Assembly: GCA_963853835.1 (NCBI GenBank)
Contig: OY970830.1
Span: 43,381,466-43,445,465, forward strand
Source: Calendula officinalis
Taxonomy: Eukaryota > Streptophyta > Magnoliopsida > Asterales > Asteraceae
DNA: 64,000 nt
Direction: 5' to 3'
The notes under the pieces are model-generated. The model searched no databases and was not told the DNA's origin. It saw only the letters and a program-made list of their open reading frames with translations. The position numbers and the translations under genes were made by a program. Positions 49,551 to 60,360 of the stretch are shown one piece after another. Position 1 is the first letter of the stretch. Each line of letters opens with the position of its first letter.

Positions 49551-49860
49551 TGAGCCTTGATCCTTGAGCCTTGAGCTTCGATTCTTGCCCTTGCGCCTTG
49601 CGCCTTGCACCTTGGCCTTGAGCCTTGAGCCTTGAGCCTTAAGCCTCTGCCTTGCGCCTTGAGCCTTGAGCCTTGAGCCTTGAGCCTTGAGCCTAGAGCC
49701 TTGGCCTTGAGCCTTGAGCCTTGAGCCTTGGGCCTTCAGCCTTGTTCCTTGAGCCTTGAGCCTTGAGCCTTGAGCCTTGAAACTTGAGCCTTGAGCCTTG
49801 ACCCTTGACCCTTGAGCATTCACTCTTCAGCGTTGAGCCTTGATCCTTTACCCTTGAGCA

Positions 49861-50110
49861 TTCACTATGCAGCCTTGAGCGTTGAGCCTTGAGCCTTGAG
49901 CCTTGAGCCTTTGAGCCTTGAGCCTTGACCCTTGAGCCATGAGCTTTGAGCCTTGAGCCATGAGCCTTGAGCCTTGAGCATTCACTCTGCAGCCTTGAGC
50001 GTTGAGCCTTGAGCGTTGAGCCTTGAGCCTTGAGCCTTTGAGCCTTGAACCTTGAGCCTTGACCCTTGAGCCATGAGCTTTGAGCCTTGAGCCATGAGCC
50101 TTGAGCCTTG
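49861..50110. repeat. Short tandem duplication of about 120-134 bp with TGCAG variants
   Basis: TTCACTATGCAGCC at 49861 and TTCACTCTGCAGCC at 49981 start two similar segments. Both contain the off-register GCCTTTGAGCC and then GAGCCATGAGCTTTGAGCC. The second copy is longer by about two 7-bp units. These are the only TGCAG variants of the CATTCAC block that I noticed. Confidence 0.6.
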
Positions 50111-52904
50111 AGCCTTGAAACATCAGACTTGAGCCTTCACTCTTGACCCCTGCGCCTTGAGCCTTGCGCCTTAAGACTCGAGCCTTGAGCCTTGACTCTT
50201 GACCCTTGATCCTTGAGCCTTGAGCCTTGAGCCTTGAGCCTTGAGCCTTGAGCCTTGAGCTTCGATTCATGCCCTTGCGCCTTACGCCTTGCACCTTGGC
50301 CTTGAGCCTTGAGCCTTGAGCCTTGAGCCTTAAGCCTCTGCCTTGCGCCTTGCGCCTTGAGCCTTGAGCCTTGAGCCTTGAGCCTTGAGCCTTGAGCCTA
50401 GAGCCTTGGCCTTGAGCCTTGAGCCTTGAGCCTTGTTCCTTGAGCCTTGAGCCTTGAGCCTTAAAACTTGAGCCTTGAGCCTTGACCCTTGACCCTTGAG
50501 CATTCACTCTTCAGCGTTGAGCCTTGATCCTTTACCCTTGAGCATTCACTCTTGAGCCTTGAGCATTGAGCCTTGAGCCTTGAGCCTTGAGCCTTGAGCC
50601 TTGAGCCTTGAGCCTTGAGCCTTGAGCCTTGAGTCTTGAGCCTTGAGCCTTGAGCCTTGAGCCTTGAGCCATGAGCTTTGAGCCTTGACCATGAGCCTTG
50701 AGCCTTGAAACATCAGACTTGAGCCTTCACTCTTGACCCATGCGCCTTGAGCCTTGCGCCTTGAGACTTGAGCCTTGATCCTTGACACTTGACCCTTGAG
50801 CCTTGAGCCTAGAGCCTTGAGCCTTGAGCCTTGAGCTTCGATTCTTGCCCTTGCGCCTTGCACCTTGGCCTTGAGCCTTGAGCCTTGACCCTTGACCCTT
50901 GATCCTCTATCATTGAGCCTTGAGCCTTAAGTCTTGAGCCTTGAGTCTTAAGCCTTGAGTCTTGAGCCTTGAGTCTTGAACCTTGACCATTAAGCCATGA
51001 CCCTTGAGCCATTAGCCTTGAGCCTTGATCCTCTAGCATTGATCCTTGAGCCTTGAGCCTTGAGCCTTGAGCCTTGAGCCTTGACCCTTGATCCTCTATC
51101 ATTGAGCCTTGAGCCTTAAGTCTTGAGCCTTGAGTCTTAAGCCTTGAGTCTTGAGTCTTGAACCTTGACCATTAAGCCATGAGCCTTGATCCATTAGCCT
51201 TGAGCCTTGAGCCTTGATCCTCTAGCCTTGAGCCTTGAGCCTTGAGCCTTGAGCCTTGAGCCTTGAGCCTTGAGCCTTGAGCCTTGTGCCTTGGGCCTTG
51301 AGCCTTGTTCCTTGAGCCTTGAGCCTTGAGCCTTGAGCCTTGACCCTTGACCCTTGAGTATTCACTCTTCAGCGTTGAGCCTTGAGCGTTGAGCCTTGAG
51401 CCTTGAGCCTTGAGCGTTGAGCCTTGAGCCTTGAGCCTTGAGCCTTGAGCCTTGAGTCTTGAGCCTTGAGCCTTGAGCCTTGAGACTTGAGCCTTGAGCC
51501 TTGTGCCTTGAGCCATGAGCCTTGAGCCTTGAGCCTTGAGCCTTGAGTCTTGAGCCTTGAGCCTTGAGCCTTGAGCCATGAGCTTTGAGCCTTGAGCCAT
51601 TAGCCTTGAGCCTTGAGCCTTGAGCCTTGAGCCTTGCGCCTTGAGACTTGAGCCTTGAGCCTTGACTCTTGACCCTTGAGCCTTGAGCCTTGAGCCTTGA
51701 GCCTTGAGCCTTGAGCCTTGAGCTTCGATTCTTGCCCTTGCGCCTTGCGCCTTGCACCTTGGCCTTGAGCCTTGAGCCTTAAGCCTCTGCCTTGCGCCTT
51801 AAGCCTTGAGCCATGAGCCTTGAGCCTTGAGCCTAGAGCCTTGGCCTTGAGCCTTGAGCCTTGAGCCTTGAGCCTTGAGCCTTGAGCCTTGAGCCTTGAG
51901 CCTTGAGCCTTGGGCCTTGAGCCTTGTTCCTTGAGCCTTGAGCCTTGAGCCTTGAGCCTTGAAACTTGAGCCTTGAGCCTTGACCCTTGACCCTTGAGCA
52001 TTCACTCTTCAGCGTTGAGCCTTGAGCCTTGACCCTTGAGCATTCACTCTTCAGCCTTGAGCGTTGAGCCTTGAGCCTTGAGCCTTGAGCCTTGAGCCTT
52101 GAGCCTTGAGCCTTGAGCCATGAGCCTTGAGCCTTGAGCCTTTAGCCTTGAGCCTTGAGCCTTAAGCCTTGAGCCTTGAGCCTTGAGCCTTGAGCCTTGA
52201 GCCTTGAACCTTGAGCCTTGAGCCTTAAGCCTTGAGCCTTGAGCCATGAGCTTTGAGCCTTGAGCCATGAGCCTTGAGCCTTGAGCCTTGAAACATCAGA
52301 CTTGAGCCTTCACTCTTGACCCATGCGCCATGAGCCTTGCGCCTTGAGACTTGAGCCTTGAGCCTTGACTCTTGACCCTTGAGCCTTAAGCCTTGAGCCT
52401 TGAGCTTTGAGCCTTGAGCCTTGAGCCTTGACCCTTGACCCTTGAGCATTCACTCTTGAGCGTTGAGCCTTGAGCCTTGAGCCTTGAGCCTTGAGCCTTG
52501 AGCCTTGAGCCTTGAGCCTTGAGCCTTGAGCCCTGAGCCTTGAGCCTTGAGCCTTGATCCTTGAGCTTTGAGCCTTGAGCCTTGAGCCTTCAGCCTTGAG
52601 CCTTCAACCTTCAGCCTTGAGCCTTGAGCCTTGAGCCTTGAGCCTTGAGCCTTGAGCCTTGTTCCTTGAACCTTGAGCGTTGAGCCTTGAGCCTTGAGCC
52701 TTGTTCCTTGAACCTTGAGCGTTGAGCGTTGAGCCTTGAGCCTTGAGCCTTGAGCCTTGAAACTTGATCCTTGACCTTGAGCCTTGAGCATTCACTCTTG
52801 AGCGTTGAGCCTTGAGCCTTGAGCCTTGAGCCTTGAGCCTTGAGCCTTGAGCCTTGAGCAATGAGCTTTGAGCCTTGAGCCATGAGCCTTGAGCCTTGAG
52901 CCTT

Positions 52905-55900
52905 GAAACATCAGAGTTGAGCCTTCACTCTTGACCCATGCGCCTTGAGCCTTGCGCCTTGAGACTTGAGCTTTGAGCCTTCACTCTTGACCCATGCGCC
53001 TTGAGCCTTGCGCCTTGAGACTTGAGACTTGAGCCTTGAGCCTTGACTGTTGAGCCTTGAGCCTTGAGCCTTGAGCTTTGAGCCTCGAGCCTGGAGCCTT
53101 GAGCCTTGAGCCTCGAGCCTCGAGCCTTGAGCCTTGAGCTTCGATTCTTGCCCTTGCACCTTGCAACTTGGCCTTGAGCCTTGAGCCTTGAGCCTTGACC
53201 CCTTTATCCTCTAGCATTGAGCCTTCAGCCTTAAGTCTTGAGCCTTGAGTCTTAAGCCTTGAGTCTTGAGCCTTGAGTATTGAACCTTGACCATTATGCC
53301 ATGAGCCTTGAGCCATTAGCCTTGAGCCTTGAGCCTTGATCCTCTAGCCTTGAGCCTTGAGCCTTGAGCCTTGAGCCTTGAGCCCTGAGCCTTGAGCCTT
53401 AAGCCATGAGCCTTGAGCCTTGAACCTTGAAACTTGAGACTTGAGGCTTGACTCTTGACCCTTGCGCCTTGAGCCTTGAATCTTGAGTCTTGATCCTTGA
53501 GCCTCCAGCCTCGAGACTCGAGCCTGGAACCTTGAGCCTTGAGCCTTGAGCCTTAATCCTTGAGCCTTGAGCCTTGAGCCTTGAGCCTTGAGCCTTGAGC
53601 CTTGAGCCTTGAGCCTTGAGCCTTGAGCCTTGAGCCTTGAGCCTTGTTCCTTGAACCTTGAGCCCTGAGCCTTGAGCCTTGAGCTTTGAGCCTTGAGCCT
53701 TGAGCCTTGAGCCTTGCGCCTTGAGCCTTGAGCCTTGAAACTTGAGCCTTGACCCTTGACCCTTGAGCATTCACCCTTGAGCGTTGAGCCTCGAGCCTTG
53801 AGCCTTGAGCCTTGATCCTTGAGACTTGAGCCATGAGCCTTGAATCTTGACCCTTGAGCGTTGAGCCTTGAGCATTGAGCCTTGAGCCTTGATCCTTGAG
53901 CCTTGAGCCTTGAGTCTCTAGCCTTGAGCCTTGAACCTTGATATTCGATTCTTGCCCTTGCGCCTTGCACCTTGGCCTTGAGCCTTGAGCCTTGACCCTT
54001 GATCTTCTAGCATTGAGCCTTGAGCCCTGAGTCTTGAGCCTTGAGTCTTAAGCCTTGAGTCTTGAGCCTTGAGTCTTGAGCCTTGACTCTTAAGCCTTGA
54101 GCCTTGAGCCTTGAGCCATGAGCCTTGAGCCTTGATCCTCTAGCGTTAAGCCTTGAGCCTTGAGCCTTGAGCCTTGAGCCTGGAGCCTGGAGCCTTGAGC
54201 CTTGAGCCTTGATCCTTAAGCCATGATCCTTGAGCCTTGAAACTTGAGACTTGAGGCTTGACTCTTGACCCTTGCGCCTTGAGCCTTGAATCTTGAGCCT
54301 TGAGCCTCGAGCCTCGAGCCTTGAATCTTGAGCCTTGAGCCTTGAGCCTTTAGCCTTGAGCCTTGAGCCTTGAGCCTTGTGCCTTGTGCCTTGAGCCTTG
54401 AGCCTTGAGCCTTGAGCTTCGATTCTTGCCCTTGTGCCTTGCACCTTGCCCTAGAGCCTTAGGCCTTGACCCTTGAGCCTTGAGCTTCGATTCTTGCCCT
54501 TGTTCCTTGCGCCTTGCGCCTTGCACCTTGGCCTTGAGCCTTGAGCCTTGACCCTTGATCCTCTAGCATTGAGCCTTGGGCCCTGAGTCTTGAGCCTTGA
54601 GTCTTAAGCCTTGAGTCTTGAGCCTTGAGCCATGAGCTTTGAGCCTTGAGCCATGAGCCTTGAGCCTTGAGCCTTGAGCCTTGAAACATCAGAGTTGAGC
54701 CTTCACTCTTGACCCATGCGCCTTGAGACTTGAGCCTTGAGCCTTCACTCTTGACCCATGCGCCTTGAGCCTTGCGCCTTGAGACTTGAGACTTGAGCCT
54801 TGAGCCTTGACTGTTGAGCCTTGAGCCTTGAGCCTTGAGCTTTGAGCCTTGAGCCTTGAGCCTTGAGCCTTGAGCCTTGAGCCTTGAGCCTGGAGCCTCG
54901 AGCCTCGAGCCTTGAGCTTCGATTCTTGCCATTGCAGTCTTGCACCTTGCAACTTGGCCTTGAGCCTTGAGCCTTGAGCCTTGACCCCTTTATCCTCTAG
55001 GATTGAGCCTTGAGCCTTAAGTCTTGAGCCTTGAGTCTTAAGCCTTGAGTCTTGAGCCTTGAGTATTGAACCTTGACCATTAAGCCATGAGCCTTGAGCC
55101 ATTAGCCTTGAGCATTGAGCCTTGATCCTCTAGCCTTGAGCCTTGAGCCTTGAGCCTTGAGCCTTGAGCCTTGAGCCCTGAGCCTTGAGCCTTAAGCCAT
55201 GAGCCTTGAGCCTTGAACCTTGAAACTTGAGATCTGAGGCTTGACTCTTGACCCTTGCGCCTTGAGCCTTGAATCTTGAGCCTTGAGCCTTGAGCCTTGA
55301 GCCTCCAGCCTCGAGACTCGAGGCTGGAACCTTGAGCCTTGAGCCTTGAGCCTTAATCCTTGAGCCTTGAGCCTTGAGCCTTGAGCCTTGAGCCTTGAGC
55401 CTTGAGCCTTGAGCCTTGAGCTTTGAGCCTTGAGCCTTGAGCCTTGAGCCTTGAGCCTTATTCCTTGAACCTTGAGCCCTGAGCCTTGAGCCTTGAGCTT
55501 TGAGCCTTGAGCCTTGAGCCTTGAGCCTTGAGCCTTGCGCCTTGAGCCTTGAGCCTTGAGCCTTGAAACTTGAGCCTTGACCCTTGACCCTTGAGCATTC
55601 ACCCTTGAGCCTTGAGCCTTGACCCTTGATCTTCTAGCATTGAGCCTTGAGCCCTGAGTCTTGAGCCTTGAGTCTTAAGCCTTGAGTCTTGAGCCTTGAG
55701 TCTTGAGCCTTGACTCTTAAGCCTTGAGCCTTGAGCCTTGAGCCTTGATCCTCTAGCGTTAAGCCTTGACCTTGAGCGTTGAGTCTTGAACCTTGAGCCT
55801 TGAGCCTTGAGCCTGATGCTTAAGCCATGATCCTTGAGCCTTGAAACTTGAGACTTGAGGCTTGACTCTTGACCCTTGCGCCTTGAATCTTGAGCCTTGA

Positions 55901-58560
55901 GCCTCGAGCCTCGAGCCTTGAATCTTGAGCCTTGAGCCTTGAGCCTTTAGCCTTGAGCCTTTAGCCTTGAGCCTTGAGCCTTGTGCCTTGTGCCTTGAGC
56001 CTTGAGCCTTGAGCTTCGATTCTTGCCCTTGTGCCTTGCACCTTGCCCTAGAGCCTTAAGCCTTGACCCTTGAGCCTTGAGCTTCGATTCTTGCCCTTGT
56101 TCCTTGCGCCTTGCGCCTTGCACCTTGGCCTTGAGACTTGAGCCTTGACCCTTGATCCTCTAGCATTGAGCCTTGGGCCCTGAGTCTTGAGCCTTGAGGC
56201 TTAAGCCTTGAGCCTTGAGTCTTGAGTCTTGACTCTTAAGCCTTGAGCCATGAGCCAAGCCTTGAGCGTTGAGCCTTGATCCTCTAGCCTTGAGCCTTGT
56301 GCCTTGAGGCTTGAGGCTTGAGCCTTGAGCCTTGAGCCTTGAGCCCTGAACCTTGAGCCTTAAGCCATAATCCTTGAGCCTTGAACCTTGCGCCTTGAGC
56401 CTTGAATCTTGAGCCTTGAGCCTCGAGCCTCGAGCCTCATCCTTGAGCCTTGAGCCTTGAGCCTTGAGCCATGAGCTTTGAGCCTTGAGCCATGAGCCTT
56501 GAGCCTTGAGCCTTGAGCCTTGAAACATCAGAGTTGAGCCTTCACTCTTGACCCATGCACCTTGAGCCTTGCGCCTTGAGACTTGAGCCTTGAGCCTTCA
56601 CTCTTGACCCATGCGCCTTGAGCCTTGCGCCTTGAGACTTGAGACTTGAGCCTTGAGCCTTGACTGTTGAGCCTTGAGCCTTGAGCCTTGAGCTTTGAGC
56701 CTTGAGCCTTGAGCCTTGAGCCTTGAGCCTTGAGCCTTGAGCCTTGAGCCTTGAGCCTCGAGCCTCGAGCCTCGAGCCTTGAGCCTTGAGCCTTGAGCCT
56801 CGAGCCTTGAGCCTTGAGCTTCGATTCTTGCCCTTGCACCTTGCAACTTGGCCTTGAGCCTTGAGCCTTGAGCCTTGACCCCTTTATCCTCTAGCATTGA
56901 GCCTTGAGCCTTAAGTCTTGAGCCTTGAGTCTTAAGCCTTGAGTCTTGAGCGTTGAGTATTGAACCTTGACCATTAAGCCATGAGCCTTGAGCCATTAGC
57001 CTTGAGCCTTGAGCCTTGATCCTCTAGCCTTGAGCCTTGAGCCTTGAGCCTTGAGCCTTGAGCCTTGAGCCCTGAGCCCTGAGCCCTGAGACTTGAGCCT
57101 TAAGCCATGAGCCTTGAGCCTTGAACCTTGAAACTTGAGACTTGAGGCTTGACTCTTGACCCTTGCGCCTTGAACCTTGAATCTTGAGCCTTGAGCCTTG
57201 AGCCTTGAGCCTTGAGCCTTGAGCCTCCAGCCTCGAGACTCGAGCCTGGAACCTTTAGCCTTGAGCCTTAATCCTTGAGCCTTAAGCCTTGAGCCTTGAG
57301 CCTTGAGCTTTGAGCTTTGAGCCTTGAGCCTTGAGCCTTGAGCCTTGAGCCTTGTTCCTTGAACCTTGAGCCTTGAGCCTTGAGCCTTGAGCGTTGAGCC
57401 CTGAGCCTTGAGCCTTGAGCCTTGAGCCTTGCGCCTTGAGCCTTGAGCCTTGAGCCTTGAAACTTGAGCCTTGACCCTTGACCCTTGAGCATTCACCCTT
57501 GAGCGTTGAGCCTTGAGCCTTGAGCCTTGATCCTTGAGACTTAAGCCATGAGCCTTGAATCTTGACCCTTGAGCGTTGAGCCTTGAGCATTGAGCCTTGA
57601 GCCTTGATCCTTGAGCCTTGAGCCTTGAGTCTCTAGCCTTGAGCCTTGAGATTCGATTCTTGCCCTTGCGCCTTGCGCCTTGCGCCTTGCACCTTGGCCT
57701 TGAGCCTTGACCCTTGATCTTCTAGCATTGAGCCTTGAGCCCTGAGTCTTGAGCCTTGAGTCTTAAGCCTTGAGTCTTGAGCCTTGAGTCTTGAGCCTTG
57801 ACTCTTAAGCCTTGAGCCTTGAGCCTTGAGCCATGAGCCTTGAGCCTTGAGCCTTGATCCTCTAGCGTTAAGCCTTGAGCCTTGAGCTTTGAGCCTTGAG
57901 CCTTGATCCTTAAGCCATGATCCTTGAGCCTTGAAACTTGAGACTTGAGGCTTGACTCTTGACCCTTGCGCCTTGAGCCTTGAATCTTGAGCCTTGAGCC
58001 TCGAGCCTCGAGCCTTGAATCTTGAGCCTTGAGCCTTGAGCCTTTAGCCTTGATCCTTGAGCCTTGAGCCTTGTGCCGTGTGCCTTGAGCCTTGAGCCTT
58101 GAGCTTCGATTCTTGCCCTTGTGCCTTGCACCTTGCCCTAGAGCCTTAAGCCTTGACCCTTGAGCCTTGAGCTTCGATTCTTGCCCTTGTTCCTTGCGCC
58201 TTGCGCCTTGCACCTTGGCCTTGAGCCTTGAGCCTTGACCCTTGATCCTCTAGCATTGAGCCTTGGGCCCTGAGTCTTGAGCCTTGAGTCTTAAGCCTTG
58301 AGTCTTGAGCCTTGAGTCTTGAGTCTTGACTCTTAAGCCTTGAGCCTTGAGCCAAGCCTTGAGCGTTGAGCCTTGATCCTCTAGCCTTGAGCCTTGTGCC
58401 TTGAGGCTTGAGCCTTGAGCCTGGAGCCTTGAGCCTTGAGCCCTGAACTTTGAGCCTTAAGCCATAATCCTTGAGCCTTGAACCTTGCGCCTTGAGCCTT
58501 GAATCTTGAGCCTCGAGCCTCGAGCCTCGAGCCTCATCCTTGAGCCTTGAGCCTTGAGCC
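52905..58560. repeat. Three consecutive higher-order units of about 1.6-2.1 kb next to the retroelement
   Basis: GAAACATCAGAGTT occurs at 52905, 54683 and 56522. GATCTTCTAGCATT occurs at 54001, 55628 and 57716. The rare CCCTAGAGCC occurs at 54449, 56046 and 58136. The order of blocks is conserved among the three units while the spacing varies (1597-1839 bp, then 1839-2090 bp), so unit length has drifted by internal gains and losses. The third unit runs almost up to the left end of the LTR. Confidence 0.7.
55305..55327. repeat. Perfect 11-bp inverted repeat with a 1-base centre
   Basis: The arms are CCAGCCTCGAG and CTCGAGGCTGG around a single A, a perfect inverted repeat within the CCTCCAGCC/CCTCGAG variant block. 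Other copies (near 395, 2330, 5005, 8608, 46845 and 53510) keep a similar layout but lack one or more matching bases. Only this copy is perfect among those I checked. The paired CTCGAG hexamers are themselves palindromes. A hairpin or cruciform is possible but untested. Confidence 0.85.
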
Positions 58561-58748
58561 TTGAGCCTTGAGCCTTGAGCCTTGAGCCTTGAGCCTTGAG
58601 CCTTGAGCCTTGAGCCTTGAACCTTGAGCCTTGAGCCTTGAGCGTTGAGCCTTGAGCCTTGAGCCTTGAACCTTGAGCCTTGAGGCTTGTAATGGTGATT
58701 TAAGGTTAAAACAAGAACCAAAACGCAGCGGAAAAGTTTAATCACCAT
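58146..58748 (-). other. Chimeric LTR-satellite open reading frame, 200 codons
   Basis: A - strand ATG at 58746-58748, inside the LTR, opens a frame of about 20 LTR-derived residues (hydrophobic, beginning MVIKLFRCVLVLVL). It then crosses the LTR end at 58688 into the satellite and continues as SRLKAQG-type repeats to a stop near 58146. The frame is a junction product, not an evolved gene. It is noted because the LTR promoter would transcribe this strand. Upstream ATGs in the LTR, such as the one at 59140 that opens 75 codons, would compete for initiation. I see no evidence of expression. Confidence 0.3.
58692..58748. repeat. Inverted repeat near the U5 end of the LTR
   Basis: ATGGTGATT at 58692-58700 and AATCACCAT at 58740-58748 are perfect 9-bp inverted arms separated by 39 bases. 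In a - strand transcript they could pair into a hairpin close to the end of the LTR. The ATG of the chimeric reading frame lies in one arm. Confidence 0.75.
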
Positions 58749-59208
58749 GAACGGATCTAATATTGATTAATACAATTAAACTATAAATAAAATCAAAGAG
58801 TTTAGTATGAAGATCATACCCTTGAAGCCTTTGATTACACCAACAAATGAGGATGAAGAACTCCAAGAATTCAAGGTAGAATTCCTCTAATGGTATCCAC
58901 ACTACACCATATCTAGAACACCAAATAGGATGCTAGTCCCTTGCTCAAAAGAATCAAAATCAAGAAAACCAAATAGTTTCTTATGCTCCACGTGACTACA
59001 AAATAAAGGAAAAAAGAACAAATGGAATTTGCTTCTGTTTTCTCTTGCACGTCCCAAAAAAATAACATACTTCTTGTATTATTTCTTTTGGACGTGATAT
59101 TCTGTTTCGAGCAAAAAACAAAACCACCCGCACTTATCAATTGTGAGATTCGGCTGTGTTAGGGGGCGAGAGGGAGGATTAGGGTTTTTTTCTTTCTTGC
59201 TCGCTAAG

Positions 59209-59224
59209 CTAAGTATATATTTCC
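59209..59224 (-). promoter_or_regulatory. TATA-like box of the LTR promoter
   Basis: The - strand reads GGAAATATATACTTAGC here. It is the best TATA-like element in the LTR and lies about 255-268 bases from the LTR start, a reasonable position for the U3-R boundary of a plant copia LTR. Transcription from it would run towards lower coordinates, out of the LTR and into the left satellite arm. Function is inferred from sequence and position only. Confidence 0.5.
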
Positions 59225-59477
59225 TAATTACAAGTTAGGAGATATGACACTTAGCCCCTTGCCTTTTGATTATTTATGATTACTCACTAATACGTTTTAA
59301 CTTAACAATTAATTAAAACATAACTAGCCAAGTAATCATGCTTCATATAAATAATATAATTATCCTAATTATATTATATATATTAAATGGTGTTTGATGT
59401 ATGAGTGTGTGACCCTTTAGGCTCACATACGTCTAGCCATATAACTATATGTTATTAACGTGAAACATATTCCAACA

Positions 59478-59488
59478 GCTCCCACTTG
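59478..59488 (-). promoter_or_regulatory. Polypurine tract for plus-strand DNA priming
   Basis: The - strand reads CAAGTGGGAGC immediately before the LTR start TGTTGG. A purine-rich tract abutting the 3' LTR is the standard primer site for second-strand synthesis in LTR retrotransposons. Its exact abutment supports both the LTR boundary and the - strand orientation. Confidence 0.85.
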
Positions 59489-60360
59489 CGCACGTCATAA
59501 CAATCAAGTAGTTATAAAAGCAAAGGTTAGAGTCTAGCAACCCGCCAATGCCCCTAGAAGTACATGAGTGAGTTTCAGAAAAGTCCAGGTTCAAAGTTTT
59601 TCAGTCAGTTATCCTTTTGTTACTGATACTATGTTGAATTTTAGACAAGGATTAATGTCAATCTAAAATTTCGACGATTCAGTTTCTCAATCTATACATT
59701 GAAGTAGATTACCAAACCAATCTAGATTCATCTTGATTACCTTTGGGTACGGCCGTACAAGCATCTATTCAAATCATCGAGGGGCCCAGTAGTATCTAAT
59801 CCAAACATGTGGAGGAACAAATTCTTTATTGACTACACGTGTTTGATATATGCTTAATATCAAACCTGAGGATGGTTGTTATAGCAGCCTTATTCAGGTC
59901 ATCGTTTAACCACATCAAAGTTTGACACTACACATACACAAACCAGCTTGCATCTCAAGTCAGAGGATAAGCGACAAAGCCTTTGTGAGATTCACTTGTG
60001 ACATAAATCCAGGAAGTGATTTCTCATAGGTTGGGTCAGTCCAATTGTGCATCACAATGAACAACATGTGAGTTTGACTTCATCATCCTTAGTCATACTA
60101 AGATGATGTCATCAATGCCCTCACATTTGTCTTAATAATATTCCCATATTATTAGTATGCCAATGGACAATTTAGAATATAAAACGCAGTAAATATTCAA
60201 GGATATAAACATGCAAATATAGAACACAGTAGATATTTATATAAAAACGATCATATCAAATATATCAATTTATTCCAATATAAACTGCTCACAGTTCCAT
60301 TCTCCAAATACTAAAACAGATTTACATGAAACTACTAGCTTGTCGAAATCCAACGTTCCA
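59489..60360 (-). other. Retroelement 3' untranslated region
   Basis: About 870 bases of AT-rich unique sequence lie between the pol remnant and the polypurine tract. No frame of note, RNA gene or tandem repeat is visible. I read it as the 3' untranslated region of the element, possibly including degraded sequence. Such long non-coding 3' regions are common in plant copia elements. Confidence 0.6.

Larger units (their letters stand above)
1..58687. repeat. Heptanucleotide satellite array, left arm (unit TTGAGCC / GGCTCAA)
   Basis: The whole stretch is head-to-tail copies of a 7-bp unit, TTGAGCC on the + strand, with point variants such as GCGCCTT, GACCCTT, GAGCGTT, GATCCTC, GAGTCTT and GAAACTT. 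The orientation never reverses over long distances. Most variants are substitutions that keep the 7-bp phase, and indels are rare and cluster in particular blocks. There is no gene-like unique sequence anywhere in it. The + strand unit contains TGA and is closed in all frames. The - strand unit has no stop and reads SRLKAQG in every frame, which produces many long but meaningless frames. Arrays of this size are typical of plant heterochromatin, but the chromosomal location is inference. I do not recognise the satellite family. Confidence 0.98.
44700..58687. repeat. Satellite domain C, CCTTTATCCTCTAGCATT subtype, ending at the retroelement
   Basis: From about 45 kb a new variant, CCCCTTTATCCTCTAGCATT, appears (near 45010, 46506, 48464, 53202 and 56880; near 54985 the end reads GGATT). 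It goes with GAAACATCAGAGTT (rather than CAGACTT) and with CCTTGCAACTTGG. Domain B-type blocks remain interspersed from about 49.6 to 52.4 kb, including CTCTATCATT near 50907 and 51098. Domains B and C therefore interleave rather than meet at a sharp line. The last part, 52.9-58.6 kb, is built from three related long units. No unique sequence or gene is visible. Confidence 0.7.
58688..59477 (-). repeat. 3' LTR, 790 bp
   Basis: The + strand begins TGTAATGGTG and ends ATTCCAACA, so on the - strand the LTR starts TGTTGGAA and ends CCATTACA, with the canonical TG...CA termini. The start is fixed by the polypurine tract directly abutting 59477. The other end is fixed by the switch to satellite at 58687, although the terminal TTG could be shared with a satellite unit. 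It contains a TATA-like box, a short inverted repeat near the U5 end, and no convincing gene. The 75-codon frame at 58913-59140 (- strand) resembles nothing I recognise. Confidence 0.88.

Noticed and set aside
1..58687. CRISPR-like array from regularly spaced recurring blocks
   Set aside because: The sequence between blocks is the same 7-bp satellite rather than unique spacers, spacing is irregular, and the context is a plant-type genome.
58683..58687. Target-site duplication AGGCT at the LTR flank
   Set aside because: The opposite end of the element is missing, so there is nothing to compare. The 5 bp are also ordinary satellite sequence.
58913..59140. 75-codon - strand frame inside the LTR
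   Set aside because: It lies wholly in the LTR, has no recognisable domain, and is best explained as a chance frame in an AT-rich sequence.
59175..59190. GGATTAGGGTTTTTT as an interstitial telomere trace
   Set aside because: It is one partial match within the LTR with no tandem copies.
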